Positions 44,808 to 53,372 of a stretch of DNA of 64,000 bases are shown here, one piece after another; within the stretch, counting starts at the first letter, position 1; every line of letters starts with the position of its first letter. The notes below the pieces were generated by a model, which ran no database searches, was not told the origin of the DNA, and saw only the letters and a program-made list of their open reading frames with translations. Source of the stretch: JBHIKY01 sp042139015. GTDB lineage: Bacteria > Bacillota > Bacilli > Bacillales > Marinococcaceae. Where the stretch lies: positions 62,001-126,000 of the forward strand of contig NZ_JBHIKY010000001.1 in assembly GCF_042139015.1 (NCBI RefSeq), in the 5' to 3' direction. The translations under genes were made by a program, and so were the position numbers.

Positions 44808-46229
44808 TCAGCTTTCACGCTTTCCTCCTTCTGGAATTCGAAAAGAAATACATGCTCCTTCTTCGTTCCAGGCCTTCACATCTCCCCCATGTTTTTCAAC
44901 TATTTGTTTTACGATATAAAGCCCTAATCCCCTGTGGGCTTCATTATCATTAGAATGTTTTTGAAAGTACTTATCAAAAATGAAAGGCAGATCTTCTGGG
45001 GAAAATCCTTGTCCCGTATCCTTTACAGTAACTTCCGTATATGCTTCAAATATCTGAACATTGCACATTATTTTTCCATTTCCAGGTGTGTAACGCAGGC
45101 TGTTGGAAAAAATATTATCAAGCACTTGTCGAATTCGCTTCCTATCTAACATTACAGGTTTTTTGGCTTCTCTTTCATCAATGATATTCACATGAAAATG
45201 TATTCCCTGTCCTTCAATATAACTTCTATAGGAATAGAGCTCTTCAGTAAATAACTCGAATGGTTCATGTTCTATCAAGTTCAAACGAAAATCAGGATTT
45301 TCCATATCCAATACATGTTTAAAATCCTCTAACAGGCCGTCCACTCGATTCACCTGTTTTTGAATAACCTTAAGATATTTTTTATTTTGAATCTCAGTTT
45401 TCATTTCGAGCATCTCGGCGTTAGCCTTCATAATGGTAAGGGGCGTTTTGAGGTCATGAGAGACAGAGGACAAAAAATCAGTTCGATTTCTTTCCATAGA
45501 CCATTGTCTTTGAAGGGCTTCCACCAGCGCTTCCTTCATCATTTGAAAGGTTCTAATCAGATCTCCCATTTCATCATTGCGATCTGTTGTAAGCGTAAAG
45601 TCAAGCTCCTGTCTTTTAATTGATCTCATCGCCTGCATAAGTTCCTGAATAGGAGTATGAAATGTTCTTCCAAACTTACTGCCATAATAGTAAGTAAATA
45701 AAATGATAAATAGAAATGGAAGCGTTATTAATAAAAAAAACGAGATTCTAAATATGTTTTCAGCTGCTGATTCAATTTTGTATTGAAGAAGCACTATTCC
45801 TGCAAGCCGGTCCTGGTCATCGATGAGAGGCAGATAATTAGTTGCTTCATTACTGTGTCGATCGACCGTATTTATTTTATTAATAAGAGAATCCGTTTCA
45901 GTAATAAGCTTCTTTGTCGTGGATCCATACAGCAATTCACCACTTGGATCCAATACCTGATAATGCATTCCGGATAGTGGGATATTCTCTTCAAGCATTG
46001 GTTTGGCTTTTTCTGGATCACTAACTATTTCATCGTTATGTTCATGAACAAACGTGGAGATTTCCGGCACTTGATTTTCATAATAATTTGCATAAAAACG
46101 CTCATCGACAGTATTCATCACGACCAGCACCAGCCCAAACACCAGGATAGTAGCCGCGAAGCTGAACATAATAGTTTTAAAGATTGTTCGTTGAATTTGT
46201 TTTTTTATCGGATTTCGCTTTTCATTCAA
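44808..46229 (-). CDS. lanK: OmpR-group sensor histidine kinase of the lantibiotic locus
   Basis: The 473-residue kinase has two membrane segments (about 18-42 and 165-190) around an external sensor domain, a HAMP linker (about 190-240), HisKA with SSVSHDLKTPLTIMKANAEML, and an ATPase domain with QVLDNIFSNSLRYTP, VKDTGQGFSPEDLPFIFDKYF and HRGLGLYIVKQIVEKHGG. It overlaps the regulator gene by 8 bp. Lying just after the LanFEG-type genes, it probably senses the peptide or envelope damage and controls immunity, as NisK/SpaK-like systems do. The role is inferred from position. Confidence 0.85.
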   Translation of the reverse strand: MNEKRNPIKKQIQRTIFKTIMFSFAATILVFGLVLVVMNTVDERFYANYYENQVPEISTFVHEHNDEIVSDPEKAKPMLEENIPLSGMHYQVLDPSGELLYGSTTKKLITETDSLINKINTVDRHSNEATNYLPLIDDQDRLAGIVLLQYKIESAAENIFRISFFLLITLPFLFIILFTYYYGSKFGRTFHTPIQELMQAMRSIKRQELDFTLTTDRNDEMGDLIRTFQMMKEALVEALQRQWSMERNRTDFLSSVSHDLKTPLTIMKANAEMLEMKTEIQNKKYLKVIQKQVNRVDGLLEDFKHVLDMENPDFRLNLIEHEPFELFTEELYSYRSYIEGQGIHFHVNIIDEREAKKPVMLDRKRIRQVLDNIFSNSLRYTPGNGKIMCNVQIFEAYTEVTVKDTGQGFSPEDLPFIFDKYFQKHSNDNEAHRGLGLYIVKQIVEKHGGDVKAWNEEGACISFRIPEGGKRES

Positions 46230-46896
46230 CCTTATAACCCACTCCCCAGACAGTATGAATAATTTCTGTGTTTGGATCTATTTCCTGAAGCTTTGCTCTT
46301 ATGTTTCGAATGTGTTCAGCTATGGTCGAAGAATATCCTAATGCGTCCCTTCCCCATGCTGCATCATACAGATGGTCTTTAGAAAAAATCTGCCCCGGCC
46401 TGCTTAGTAAAACATCCATAATATTAAATTCTCGTTTAGTAAGATTTACTTTTTGCTGTTTAAAAAAGAGCTCATTCTTTTCTTTAATTAATATTAATTC
46501 CCTGTATTTTTTTTGACGTAATGGCGCATTGTGGCGTTTTTCCCTCCTCAAATGGGCATTAATTCTCGCAAGTAACTGCGCTTGAGAGAAGGGCTTTGTA
46601 ATATAATCATCGCCGCCTTCATTCAGGCCTTTTATATGGTCATTCACATCTGTTTTAGCAGTAAGGAATAAGATGGGGCAGTTTGTTTGTTTTCTTATCA
46701 ATCTGCAGACCTCAAGTCCGTCAATACCAGGCATCATAATATCTAATAAAATAAGATCATATTCATTTTTTCTCGATTTTAATAATGCAGAAGAGCCATC
46801 GTTTACACAATCAACCCCATAGTTTTCTTCTCTTAACAGCTCCTCAATGATTGAGGTAAGTTCCATTTCGTCATCCACCACTAAAATTCGTTCCAT
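46222..46896 (-). CDS. lanR: OmpR-family response regulator of the lantibiotic locus
   Basis: A 224-residue regulator with receiver residues VDDE, LILLDIMMPGIDG and DYITKPFS, and an OmpR-type winged helix with LTKREFNIMDVLLSRPGQIFSKDHLYDAAWG and VRNIRAKL-like IRNIRAKLQEI. It follows the immunity permease genes by 98 bases on the same strand after a terminator-like hairpin, and probably controls them. Confidence 0.9.
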   Translation of the reverse strand: MERILVVDDEMELTSIIEELLREENYGVDCVNDGSSALLKSRKNEYDLILLDIMMPGIDGLEVCRLIRKQTNCPILFLTAKTDVNDHIKGLNEGGDDYITKPFSQAQLLARINAHLRREKRHNAPLRQKKYRELILIKEKNELFFKQQKVNLTKREFNIMDVLLSRPGQIFSKDHLYDAAWGRDALGYSSTIAEHIRNIRAKLQEIDPNTEIIHTVWGVGYKVE

Positions 46897-46959
46897 TTCA
46901 CTTGTACTCCTTTTTTCCCGTTTGTATTTCCATTATATGTGTTTGAGGGGTGGATAAAA

Positions 46960-46994
46960 GAGGAAAAAAGATGAGGAAGTTCCTCACCTTTTTC
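46960..46994 (-). terminator. terminator after the LanFEG-type genes
   Basis: On the minus strand GATGAGGAA-type arms (GTGAGGAA and TTCCTCAT) pair tightly and are followed by CUUUUUU. It separates the exporter genes from the regulator gene. Confidence 0.65.
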
Positions 46995-47762
46995 TTACTT
47001 AAAATCCATATGCCTCCATATGAAAAAAGACACCATTCCTCCACCAGCCAAAATTAATGGCACAATTGAATATAAATCCGGCCATCCACTTTCAGATAAA
47101 GCAATGAAAATGGATTGCGAAGGAAGTAATAGATAAAGAAAATCAGCTGAAAAATAAATTGGTACAATAAAAGCAATTAAAATTGAAAAAAAGGCTATCA
47201 CTGGGTTAGGTGCGATTAACGAAATGACGGTAGATAAAGCCATCCCGGAAAGCAGCACTACAAAAAATAAACCGAAATATTTTATCGTATACAGGTAACC
47301 CGAGAACAAACTGTATTTCGTCGGATCATTATAGAGTTCTATATATTCCGGCATTGGATACAGCATAATACCCGCCGCAATTCCTGCTAGAAAGATAATC
47401 AAAGTTACAAAAAAAGCTGTAAGAGCCAATGTACTCCATTTAGACATAAGAAATTGAGCTCTCTGGTAGGGACGATATAGAATTAAATAATATGCCTTCG
47501 AATGAATTTCTCCATTAAAAACCACCACATAGAGAAAAGGCATAAAAAGCAGTACCACAAAGAAAGATACCTCTCTTAGCAGGAACCAAGGAAAGTTAAC
47601 AGCATTTAATGCGGTGTGGCTATCTCTTGTAAACTGCCCATTATCAAAAAGGGTTAAAAAATATATACAAAACCCAGTAATCACGAGAAATAAAACAAAA
47701 AATCCTTTCACAATTTTCATTTCCCAAATTCTTTCAAACTCGCTTGCTATCAATTGATTCAT
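46995..47762 (-). CDS. lanG: LanG-like immunity ABC permease
   Basis: The 255-residue membrane protein has six hydrophobic segments and starts MNQLIASEFERIWEMKIVKGFF, the arrangement of ABC-2 immunity subunits (LanE/LanG). The start at 47762 lies behind GGGAGGAGG; the longer frame would overlap the partner gene without a binding site. With the ATPase and the other permease it should expel the lantibiotic from the membrane. Confidence 0.8.
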   Translation of the reverse strand: MNQLIASEFERIWEMKIVKGFFVLFLVITGFCIYFLTLFDNGQFTRDSHTALNAVNFPWFLLREVSFFVVLLFMPFLYVVVFNGEIHSKAYYLILYRPYQRAQFLMSKWSTLALTAFFVTLIIFLAGIAAGIMLYPMPEYIELYNDPTKYSLFSGYLYTIKYFGLFFVVLLSGMALSTVISLIAPNPVIAFFSILIAFIVPIYFSADFLYLLLPSQSIFIALSESGWPDLYSIVPLILAGGGMVSFFIWRHMDFK

Positions 47763-47796
47763 TTTATAATTCCTCCTCCCACTCTGCTTTGTGTAT

Positions 47797-48624
47797 TTAA
47801 ATAAAATAGCTTCTCCTAGTAAACAAAAGATAGGAAAGAGTAACAAAAGCTATAATATAAATAAGTGTGATTCCTGCAATCCAATACGAGTAATCCCACC
47901 CGGATAAGAATAGGGATATTCCCGTGTATTGGATTTTAGGCACCGATGAGTAGGCAAGAAGAGCAGAGACTGGGGAGCTCTCTCCAAAGGCCGTTGAATT
48001 TTCAAGAAGCTGGGGGATCGCAATAGAAAAGAAGATAAATGTAAACCCTACTCCAAGCACTGCATTCATCGAAGAACAAATTATCCCTATAAAAACAAGC
48101 AGACCGAGCATAGCCAGACAAGTGAAATACGCAATCACGTAGTAGTAAAACGAATAGAACATCATCGCCCGATTACTAACAATATTTTCAGAAATAAATA
48201 ACAGCGATTGTGAAGGCTTTTCAAAAAACACAGCTCCCACTAATGCAGAGGAAAGAAAATAGACGAAAAGAAAAAGAAACAGCACAACAGCCATCACCGC
48301 GAGCTTAGAAACAAAGATTTGAGACATAGAGTACGATCTCAGCAATATTAAGCGAAGCTGCCCTTTTTGATACTCCTCGGTAATGATATAACCGGCTAAA
48401 AGCAGCAGGATGATATTGAAGGTAATAAACAAATGCTCAGACAGTCCGAGAACAGGAAAATTCAGGGCTGTCGCATAATCAGGCCGGTTCGGGGACATCC
48501 CTTGATTGCTCCTCAGGAACAGCAGAGCTGTTATCAGAGAGAGGGCCGGCATGAAAGCAAGAAGAAGCCAAATTGATTGTCTTGACCATAATCGTTCCCA
48601 TTCACTAAGAAATAAGTTTTTCAT
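47797..48624 (-). CDS. lanE: LanE-like immunity ABC permease
   Basis: A 275-residue permease with six hydrophobic segments and the N-terminal amphipathic start MKNLFLSEWERLWSRQSIWLL typical for the LanE/MutE/BcrB-like group. It overlaps the ATPase gene by 4 bp and is followed after 34 bases by the second permease. The segment GYIITEEYQKGQLRLILLRSYS is the usual coupling-helix region. Confidence 0.82.
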   Translation of the reverse strand: MKNLFLSEWERLWSRQSIWLLLAFMPALSLITALLFLRSNQGMSPNRPDYATALNFPVLGLSEHLFITFNIILLLLAGYIITEEYQKGQLRLILLRSYSMSQIFVSKLAVMAVVLFLFLFVYFLSSALVGAVFFEKPSQSLLFISENIVSNRAMMFYSFYYYVIAYFTCLAMLGLLVFIGIICSSMNAVLGVGFTFIFFSIAIPQLLENSTAFGESSPVSALLAYSSVPKIQYTGISLFLSGWDYSYWIAGITLIYIIAFVTLSYLLFTRRSYFI

Positions 48625-49346
48625 GATGACATCATCTCAACAAACAAATCTTCCAGTCTGCGGTCATTCTCTTTAGAGAGTCCCTCCTGCGTTCCTTCAT
48701 AGAGTAAAACCCCCTCTTTAATGATTACCAGCCTGCTGCAGATTTTTTGGAGTTCGTCTAATAAATGACTTGAGATAAAGAAGGTAATTCCCCATTGATC
48801 GTTTAATTTCAATATTAATTCACGAAGCTCTCTCATTCCCATAGGATCCAATCCATTAGCCGGCTCATCCAGAATTATTACCTTTGGATTCCCAAGAAGA
48901 GATTGAGCAATACCAAGCCTCTGCTTCATCCCAAGCGAATAGGTTTTAATTTTGTCATCGCCCCGCTCTGATAAACCAACAGCTTTTAATACTTCCTCTA
49001 CTTTCTCCTTTTGCTGTCTTTTTGAAAGATTATGGAGCCTGGCTAAATTTTTCAGCATTTTTCTGCCGGTCATAAATTCAAAAAATATAGGAGATTCGAT
49101 AATAGCTCCTACTTTCTTAAGGGCCAGCCTGCGCTGTTTGTGAACATCCACGCCTTCAATAAACAACTCTCCGTGGGTCGGCTTCACGAGACTGGTCAGC
49201 ATTCTCATTAACGTAGTTTTCCCGGCGCCGTTCGGACCTAAAAATCCACATATTTCTCCCTCACGGACCGTAATAGACATATCATCGATTAACGTTTTTC
49301 CTCTAATTTTTTTCGTCACTTTGCGGGCTTCAATTACTTTTTCCAT
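48621..49346 (-). CDS. lanF: LanF-like immunity ABC ATPase
   Basis: The 241-residue ATPase has Walker A FLGPNGAGKTTLMRML, C-loop YSLGMKQRLGIAQSLLG, Walker B VIILDEPANGLDP and the switch FFISSHLLDE. The Q-loop region carries IIESPIFFEFMTG; the Glu there is the E-loop typical of lantibiotic-immunity and bacitracin-type ATPases. It starts behind AAAGGGAGGG, separated from lanD by a terminator and so probably from its own promoter. Confidence 0.87.
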   Translation of the reverse strand: MEKVIEARKVTKKIRGKTLIDDMSITVREGEICGFLGPNGAGKTTLMRMLTSLVKPTHGELFIEGVDVHKQRRLALKKVGAIIESPIFFEFMTGRKMLKNLARLHNLSKRQQKEKVEEVLKAVGLSERGDDKIKTYSLGMKQRLGIAQSLLGNPKVIILDEPANGLDPMGMRELRELILKLNDQWGITFFISSHLLDELQKICSRLVIIKEGVLLYEGTQEGLSKENDRRLEDLFVEMMSS

Positions 49347-49459
49347 TTCTTATCCCTCCCTTTACAGATAGGTTAGACAAGAAATTCCAAAAAAGTTTCA
49401 AGAAAACTTTCTTAATACTATAATTTTAAAAAAGATTTTACGCACGGTGCGCTGCCAGC

Positions 49460-49518
49460 GGTAAAGAAAAACTTGGTTTGTCACCAGGTCAAATGGCGAT
49501 AAACCAAGCTTTTCTTTA
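49460..49518 (-). terminator. terminator of the lanABTCD transcript
   Basis: Arms AAAGAAAA(A)CTTGGTTT and AAACCAAG(C)TTTTCTTT pair over 17 bases around a loop of about 20 nt, overlapping the end of lanD. On the minus strand the second arm ends in TTTTTCTTT. Confidence 0.75.
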
Positions 49519-50082
49519 ATTTGATTTTATTGTTTCCCGTGCTAGCAGTTCTTCATTTACTTTTTCAGCAATATGTTGAATATCCGGAATAAGATAATTA
49601 GTTTTTAATGTGCCTGAAGCAACTTCGAATGCTTCTTTTTTGATAGGGGAAATAACGATATGACCATCCTTTTTCAACAAGTCTATATTTCTTTGTACAC
49701 TCGCCTTGTTCCACATTAATTGATTCATATTTGGAAAGAACATTATCGGATGGGGATGAGCAAGCATAGTGGAGGACAGAAAGTCCAGGGCCAATCCATT
49801 TGCAGCTTCAGCAAGTTTGTTTGCTGTTGCCGGCAGAACCAAAAAAATATCTGCCCACTTCGCTATCTCAACGTGGCCCATCTTTACTGAAAAATCTGTC
49901 TTCTCATATACATCATCACAAAATAAAGCCACCGTTGAAGGAGGAAGTAGTCTGGCGGCAGCTTCCGTCATAATTACATTTACATCGGTATAATGGTATT
50001 TTAAGAATCCTAAGTAGGCCGGCAGATTCAAAACCGATATCGATCCAGTGATACCCACCAGTATATGCGCATTTTTTTTCAT
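49516..50082 (-). CDS. lanD: LanD flavoprotein decarboxylase (EpiD-like)
   Basis: LanD enzymes oxidatively decarboxylate the C-terminal Cys of the precursor to an enethiol that forms the AviCys ring. The 188-residue HFCD-family flavoprotein has the FMN-binding start HILVGITGSISVLN, the catalytic His (about residue 70, MGHVEIAKWAD) and the PNMNQLMW motif (about 117-124). The lanA product ends in Cys-Cys, exactly the substrate required. It is the last gene of the biosynthetic set and has AGGAAGGG upstream. Confidence 0.93.
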   Translation of the reverse strand: MKKNAHILVGITGSISVLNLPAYLGFLKYHYTDVNVIMTEAAARLLPPSTVALFCDDVYEKTDFSVKMGHVEIAKWADIFLVLPATANKLAEAANGLALDFLSSTMLAHPHPIMFFPNMNQLMWNKASVQRNIDLLKKDGHIVISPIKKEAFEVASGTLKTNYLIPDIQHIAEKVNEELLARETIKSN

Positions 50083-50122
50083 ATGAGTACCCTTCCTTTT
50101 ATCAAAAATGTTTTCTAGTGGG

Positions 50123-51472
50123 TTAATTAATTAGAAATGTCTTATCCCACTCACATTCTTTTTCGAATAGCAAAGAAAGTAAAGAGAGACCAGCTCCTGT
50201 ACTCCCTTCCAGGAGCCCCGCTTTAGTAATTTTATTTATATTTCCTTCTGATATTTCCAGATCTTCAAAACCCAAAGGTGCAGAATAGTTGTACTGCTGT
50301 GTTAATTCTGCCGCCAGTTCATTAATTAATTGATCTAGGTTTTCATCCCTCGTGTCACTCTTCATTCTTATCAGGATTTGTAACAAGCCCGCTTTGCCAT
50401 GGCAGAATGTTGGACTTTCAAGCTCCGTATTTTCCAGGCCACGATCGATAATCCCTAAAAAACCTCCCATTGACACCTGCTTATAGTCAGAGTGATTTAA
50501 GGCCGCACCGGCTAAATAAAGTACTCGAGCTACGCCAGGGTTTCCATAACACCAGCCTTCTCTTTTATCAAAAGCATTGGACTTTTCTTCCAGTAATTCT
50601 TCCAGACTTACTCGATGCGGCCAGACAGGATATCCCGTACTGTCGTACTTCATTTGTTCAATGAGCCAATCACTAATGTACTTTATTGTTTCCCGCTGAT
50701 GCTTTACTTCAATTCCTTTTAAAATACAAAGAGCCATCAAGCTTAATGGACCGAGGATTCCATGGGCAAGTCCCGTGTTGAAATTTCCATGGGGATATTT
50801 TATCTTGTCCTTATTCAGAAATTGGTTTTCTCGGGAAATATACCACCCAGGAATTTTCTTTGTTCCAGAGACAATCGGTCTGCTCATGTTTATGAAGGAG
50901 CTCAAAATCTCTTTCAATACTTTATTAAACAGATGGCTGTATGACTGTCTTTCTAGACAATACCTTCCCACTCCGGCTAATCCCTGAATAACATCATAAA
51001 ACGCTGGAGATGCTCCTAAACCTTTCCGAAATTTTTCATTTTCTAGCTGATTATATGTTTCTTCGATGATCACCTTATCAAGCTTTGATAAATAATTTTT
51101 ATAGCGCTGGCCTTTATTTGAAGCACTGTGCACAGCAAAAGCCAGTCCTGTAACACCTCCAAATAAAGAGACAGAGCGAAACCCTTGTTCAAGGTACGGT
51201 GTAACGTAAGAGATATGCTGATGGGCAACGTAGTCCCACCCTTCACCTGGATAAGCTTTATTCATTTCTGAAAAAAATAAGATGGAACCAGGGAAGCCGT
51301 GAGATAATGTTAAAGGGTCCCACGGATGGACCCTTCCTAACAAGGTAACGTTCTTTTTATCCAGGACAGCCCCCTCAACCAGGTCCGGAGTTTTTAATTT
51401 GTTCGCTAAATCGTTTATTATAGAAACAATGTCTGTTTCCAATTTCTTTGAAAAAGTAAGATCCGAAGACAT
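50123..51472 (-). CDS. lanC: LanC lantibiotic cyclase
   Basis: LanC adds Cys thiols to dehydrated residues to form lanthionine rings. The 449-residue protein keeps the zinc ligands: Cys about 308 in GWCYGNPGVARV and Cys-His about 357-358 in TFCHGKAGLLQI. Repeated G-x-x-G segments of the alpha/alpha toroid also occur, such as IQGLAGVGRYCL, HGILGPLSL and GSTGAGLSLLSLL. Length fits the family. It follows lanT by 28 bases with GGAGGGT upstream. Confidence 0.94.
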   Translation of the reverse strand: MSSDLTFSKKLETDIVSIINDLANKLKTPDLVEGAVLDKKNVTLLGRVHPWDPLTLSHGFPGSILFFSEMNKAYPGEGWDYVAHQHISYVTPYLEQGFRSVSLFGGVTGLAFAVHSASNKGQRYKNYLSKLDKVIIEETYNQLENEKFRKGLGASPAFYDVIQGLAGVGRYCLERQSYSHLFNKVLKEILSSFINMSRPIVSGTKKIPGWYISRENQFLNKDKIKYPHGNFNTGLAHGILGPLSLMALCILKGIEVKHQRETIKYISDWLIEQMKYDSTGYPVWPHRVSLEELLEEKSNAFDKREGWCYGNPGVARVLYLAGAALNHSDYKQVSMGGFLGIIDRGLENTELESPTFCHGKAGLLQILIRMKSDTRDENLDQLINELAAELTQQYNYSAPLGFEDLEISEGNINKITKAGLLEGSTGAGLSLLSLLFEKECEWDKTFLIN

Positions 51473-51500
51473 ATACAGCTACCCTCCATAAAGGCATTTA

Positions 51501-53372
51501 TTATACTGATGCTTGCTTATCCCGGTACGTCTGCACATACGACTTTGCTTGTATCTCATAGAGCCTGGCATATTTCCCATTTTTCCGAATCAGGTCTGCA
51601 TGCTTTCCTTTTTCAACGATACTCCCGTTTTCTACAACAAGTATATGGTCTGCATATTGAACCGCTGAATAACGGTGCGATATAAATATTCCCGCCTTAT
51701 CCTTAGTTTCAATTTTGAATCTATTAAATACTTCTGCCTCTGATTCAGGATCAAGAGCTGCGGTAGGTTCATCAAGAATATAAATTTCTGCCTCTTTCAT
51801 ATAAGCTCTTGCGATAGCTATTCTCTGCCATTGTCCTCCTGATAATTGCATACCATCAGCAAACCATTTTCCTAATTGTGTGTCTATTCCACTTGGAAAG
51901 CTTTCTATCATTGGAAGAGAACCGGATTGCTCTGCAGCATAAAGAATCGACTTTTCAGAATCGCTGTTTTCCCAGCTGCCAAATCCTATGTTCTCTTTAA
52001 CCGGTAGTTCGTATTTCACAAAATCCTGGAATACAGCTGTAATTTTCTTGTTCCATTCGTGCTCTGGATAAGAAAAGATATCTTTTCCATTAACGAGGAT
52101 TTCTCCCTCATAGTCTTCGTATAATCTGTTAAGCAATTTAACAATGGTGGATTTTCCTGACCCATTCAGCCCTACCAGTGCCATTGTTTCCCCTGGTCTT
52201 AATGTGAAACTGACATTATTAAGTACATATTGGTGTGTATTGGGATATTTAAACGATACATTTTTAAATTCGATGCCTGCCTGTACATCTTCTTCGGGTT
52301 GTTCTTTTAAAAGCTCATGGCTCTTCAAAGGATCCTCATTATTTACATCAAGAAAAGAAAACAACTGACTGATATAAAGATTGTGCTGATGCATATCAAA
52401 GACTCGGTACATTAAATCTGTAGAAGTCTTTTGGGAGGTTGTAACTGCCTGAAAATAGGCAACAAGACTGCCGATCGCTATCAGCCCAATTAACGCCTCA
52501 TACAATATAAGAACCTGAATCATTACTACCACGAGAAGAGTTAATCCTTGAAAAAACAAATCAATTCTCATTCTTTTTAACAGCAGTGTTTTGTCCTGGG
52601 AAAAAAATTTTCTATATAATTGTTTATATTTATTTAATATAACCAGGCCTAATTGGAACGTTTTGATTTCTTTCACATTCGCGTCTGTCGTTAATAAATG
52701 CATGTAATAAAACTGTCTGCGTTTCTCTGTGGCTCTGTTATAATCGACCATAAATACCTGCTGCCCCACCTTTAATACAGACCACGCTGAAGTGAGGGGA
52801 ATAAGAATTAAGATAGCAGAAAGCCACCATTTCCAGGCAATCAGAATACCCGCGACTGAAAGCAGAGTCACCGTACCTTGAATAATGCCCATGACTTGTT
52901 CAAAAATCTGATATGGCCTGTAAGTAGCGTCCTGCCTTGCTCTTTGCAGGCTATCGTATATTTCATCATTTTCAAAATTTGAGTAGGTGAGATTAATTGC
53001 CTTATTCATTAATTTAATATTTACTGTATTTGACAAAAGCTCCTTATAAATATTTTTAAACGTTTCTAAAACCAATCCAGATAGTCCCGAGAAAATAGTT
53101 GCTAAAGCAAAGATAATAAAAATGGTAGAAAATTGAGGAAGAGCCTCGGCAAAATTTTGATTTTCACTATAGGAAAACTGGACGTAATTAATTAAAATTT
53201 GTGTTAAGTATATTAGCAGCGCTGGTAACAATCCGCTGAAAATATTTAAGAGTATGACCAAAAAGAAATAAACCTTGTTTGTCTCCCAGAGCAGCTTAAA
53301 TATTCTTGGCCAATGCTTAAAAGATGCTAACACTTCTTTCAAACTCAGCTTAGGTGCTTCGGGAATAGACAT
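51501..53372 (-). CDS. lanT: LanT ABC exporter of the modified prepeptide
   Basis: The 623-residue half-transporter has six membrane segments (about 30-310) and a C-terminal ATPase with Walker A GLNGSGKSTIVKLL, C-loop LSGGQWQRIAIARAYM and Walker B IYILDEPTAALDP. It has no N-terminal C39 peptidase domain, as expected for class I systems where leader removal happens outside. It starts 23 bases inside the end of lanB with GAGGTGGGG upstream, so the two are translationally coupled. Confidence 0.93.
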   Translation of the reverse strand: MSIPEAPKLSLKEVLASFKHWPRIFKLLWETNKVYFFLVILLNIFSGLLPALLIYLTQILINYVQFSYSENQNFAEALPQFSTIFIIFALATIFSGLSGLVLETFKNIYKELLSNTVNIKLMNKAINLTYSNFENDEIYDSLQRARQDATYRPYQIFEQVMGIIQGTVTLLSVAGILIAWKWWLSAILILIPLTSAWSVLKVGQQVFMVDYNRATEKRRQFYYMHLLTTDANVKEIKTFQLGLVILNKYKQLYRKFFSQDKTLLLKRMRIDLFFQGLTLLVVVMIQVLILYEALIGLIAIGSLVAYFQAVTTSQKTSTDLMYRVFDMHQHNLYISQLFSFLDVNNEDPLKSHELLKEQPEEDVQAGIEFKNVSFKYPNTHQYVLNNVSFTLRPGETMALVGLNGSGKSTIVKLLNRLYEDYEGEILVNGKDIFSYPEHEWNKKITAVFQDFVKYELPVKENIGFGSWENSDSEKSILYAAEQSGSLPMIESFPSGIDTQLGKWFADGMQLSGGQWQRIAIARAYMKEAEIYILDEPTAALDPESEAEVFNRFKIETKDKAGIFISHRYSAVQYADHILVVENGSIVEKGKHADLIRKNGKYARLYEIQAKSYVQTYRDKQASV

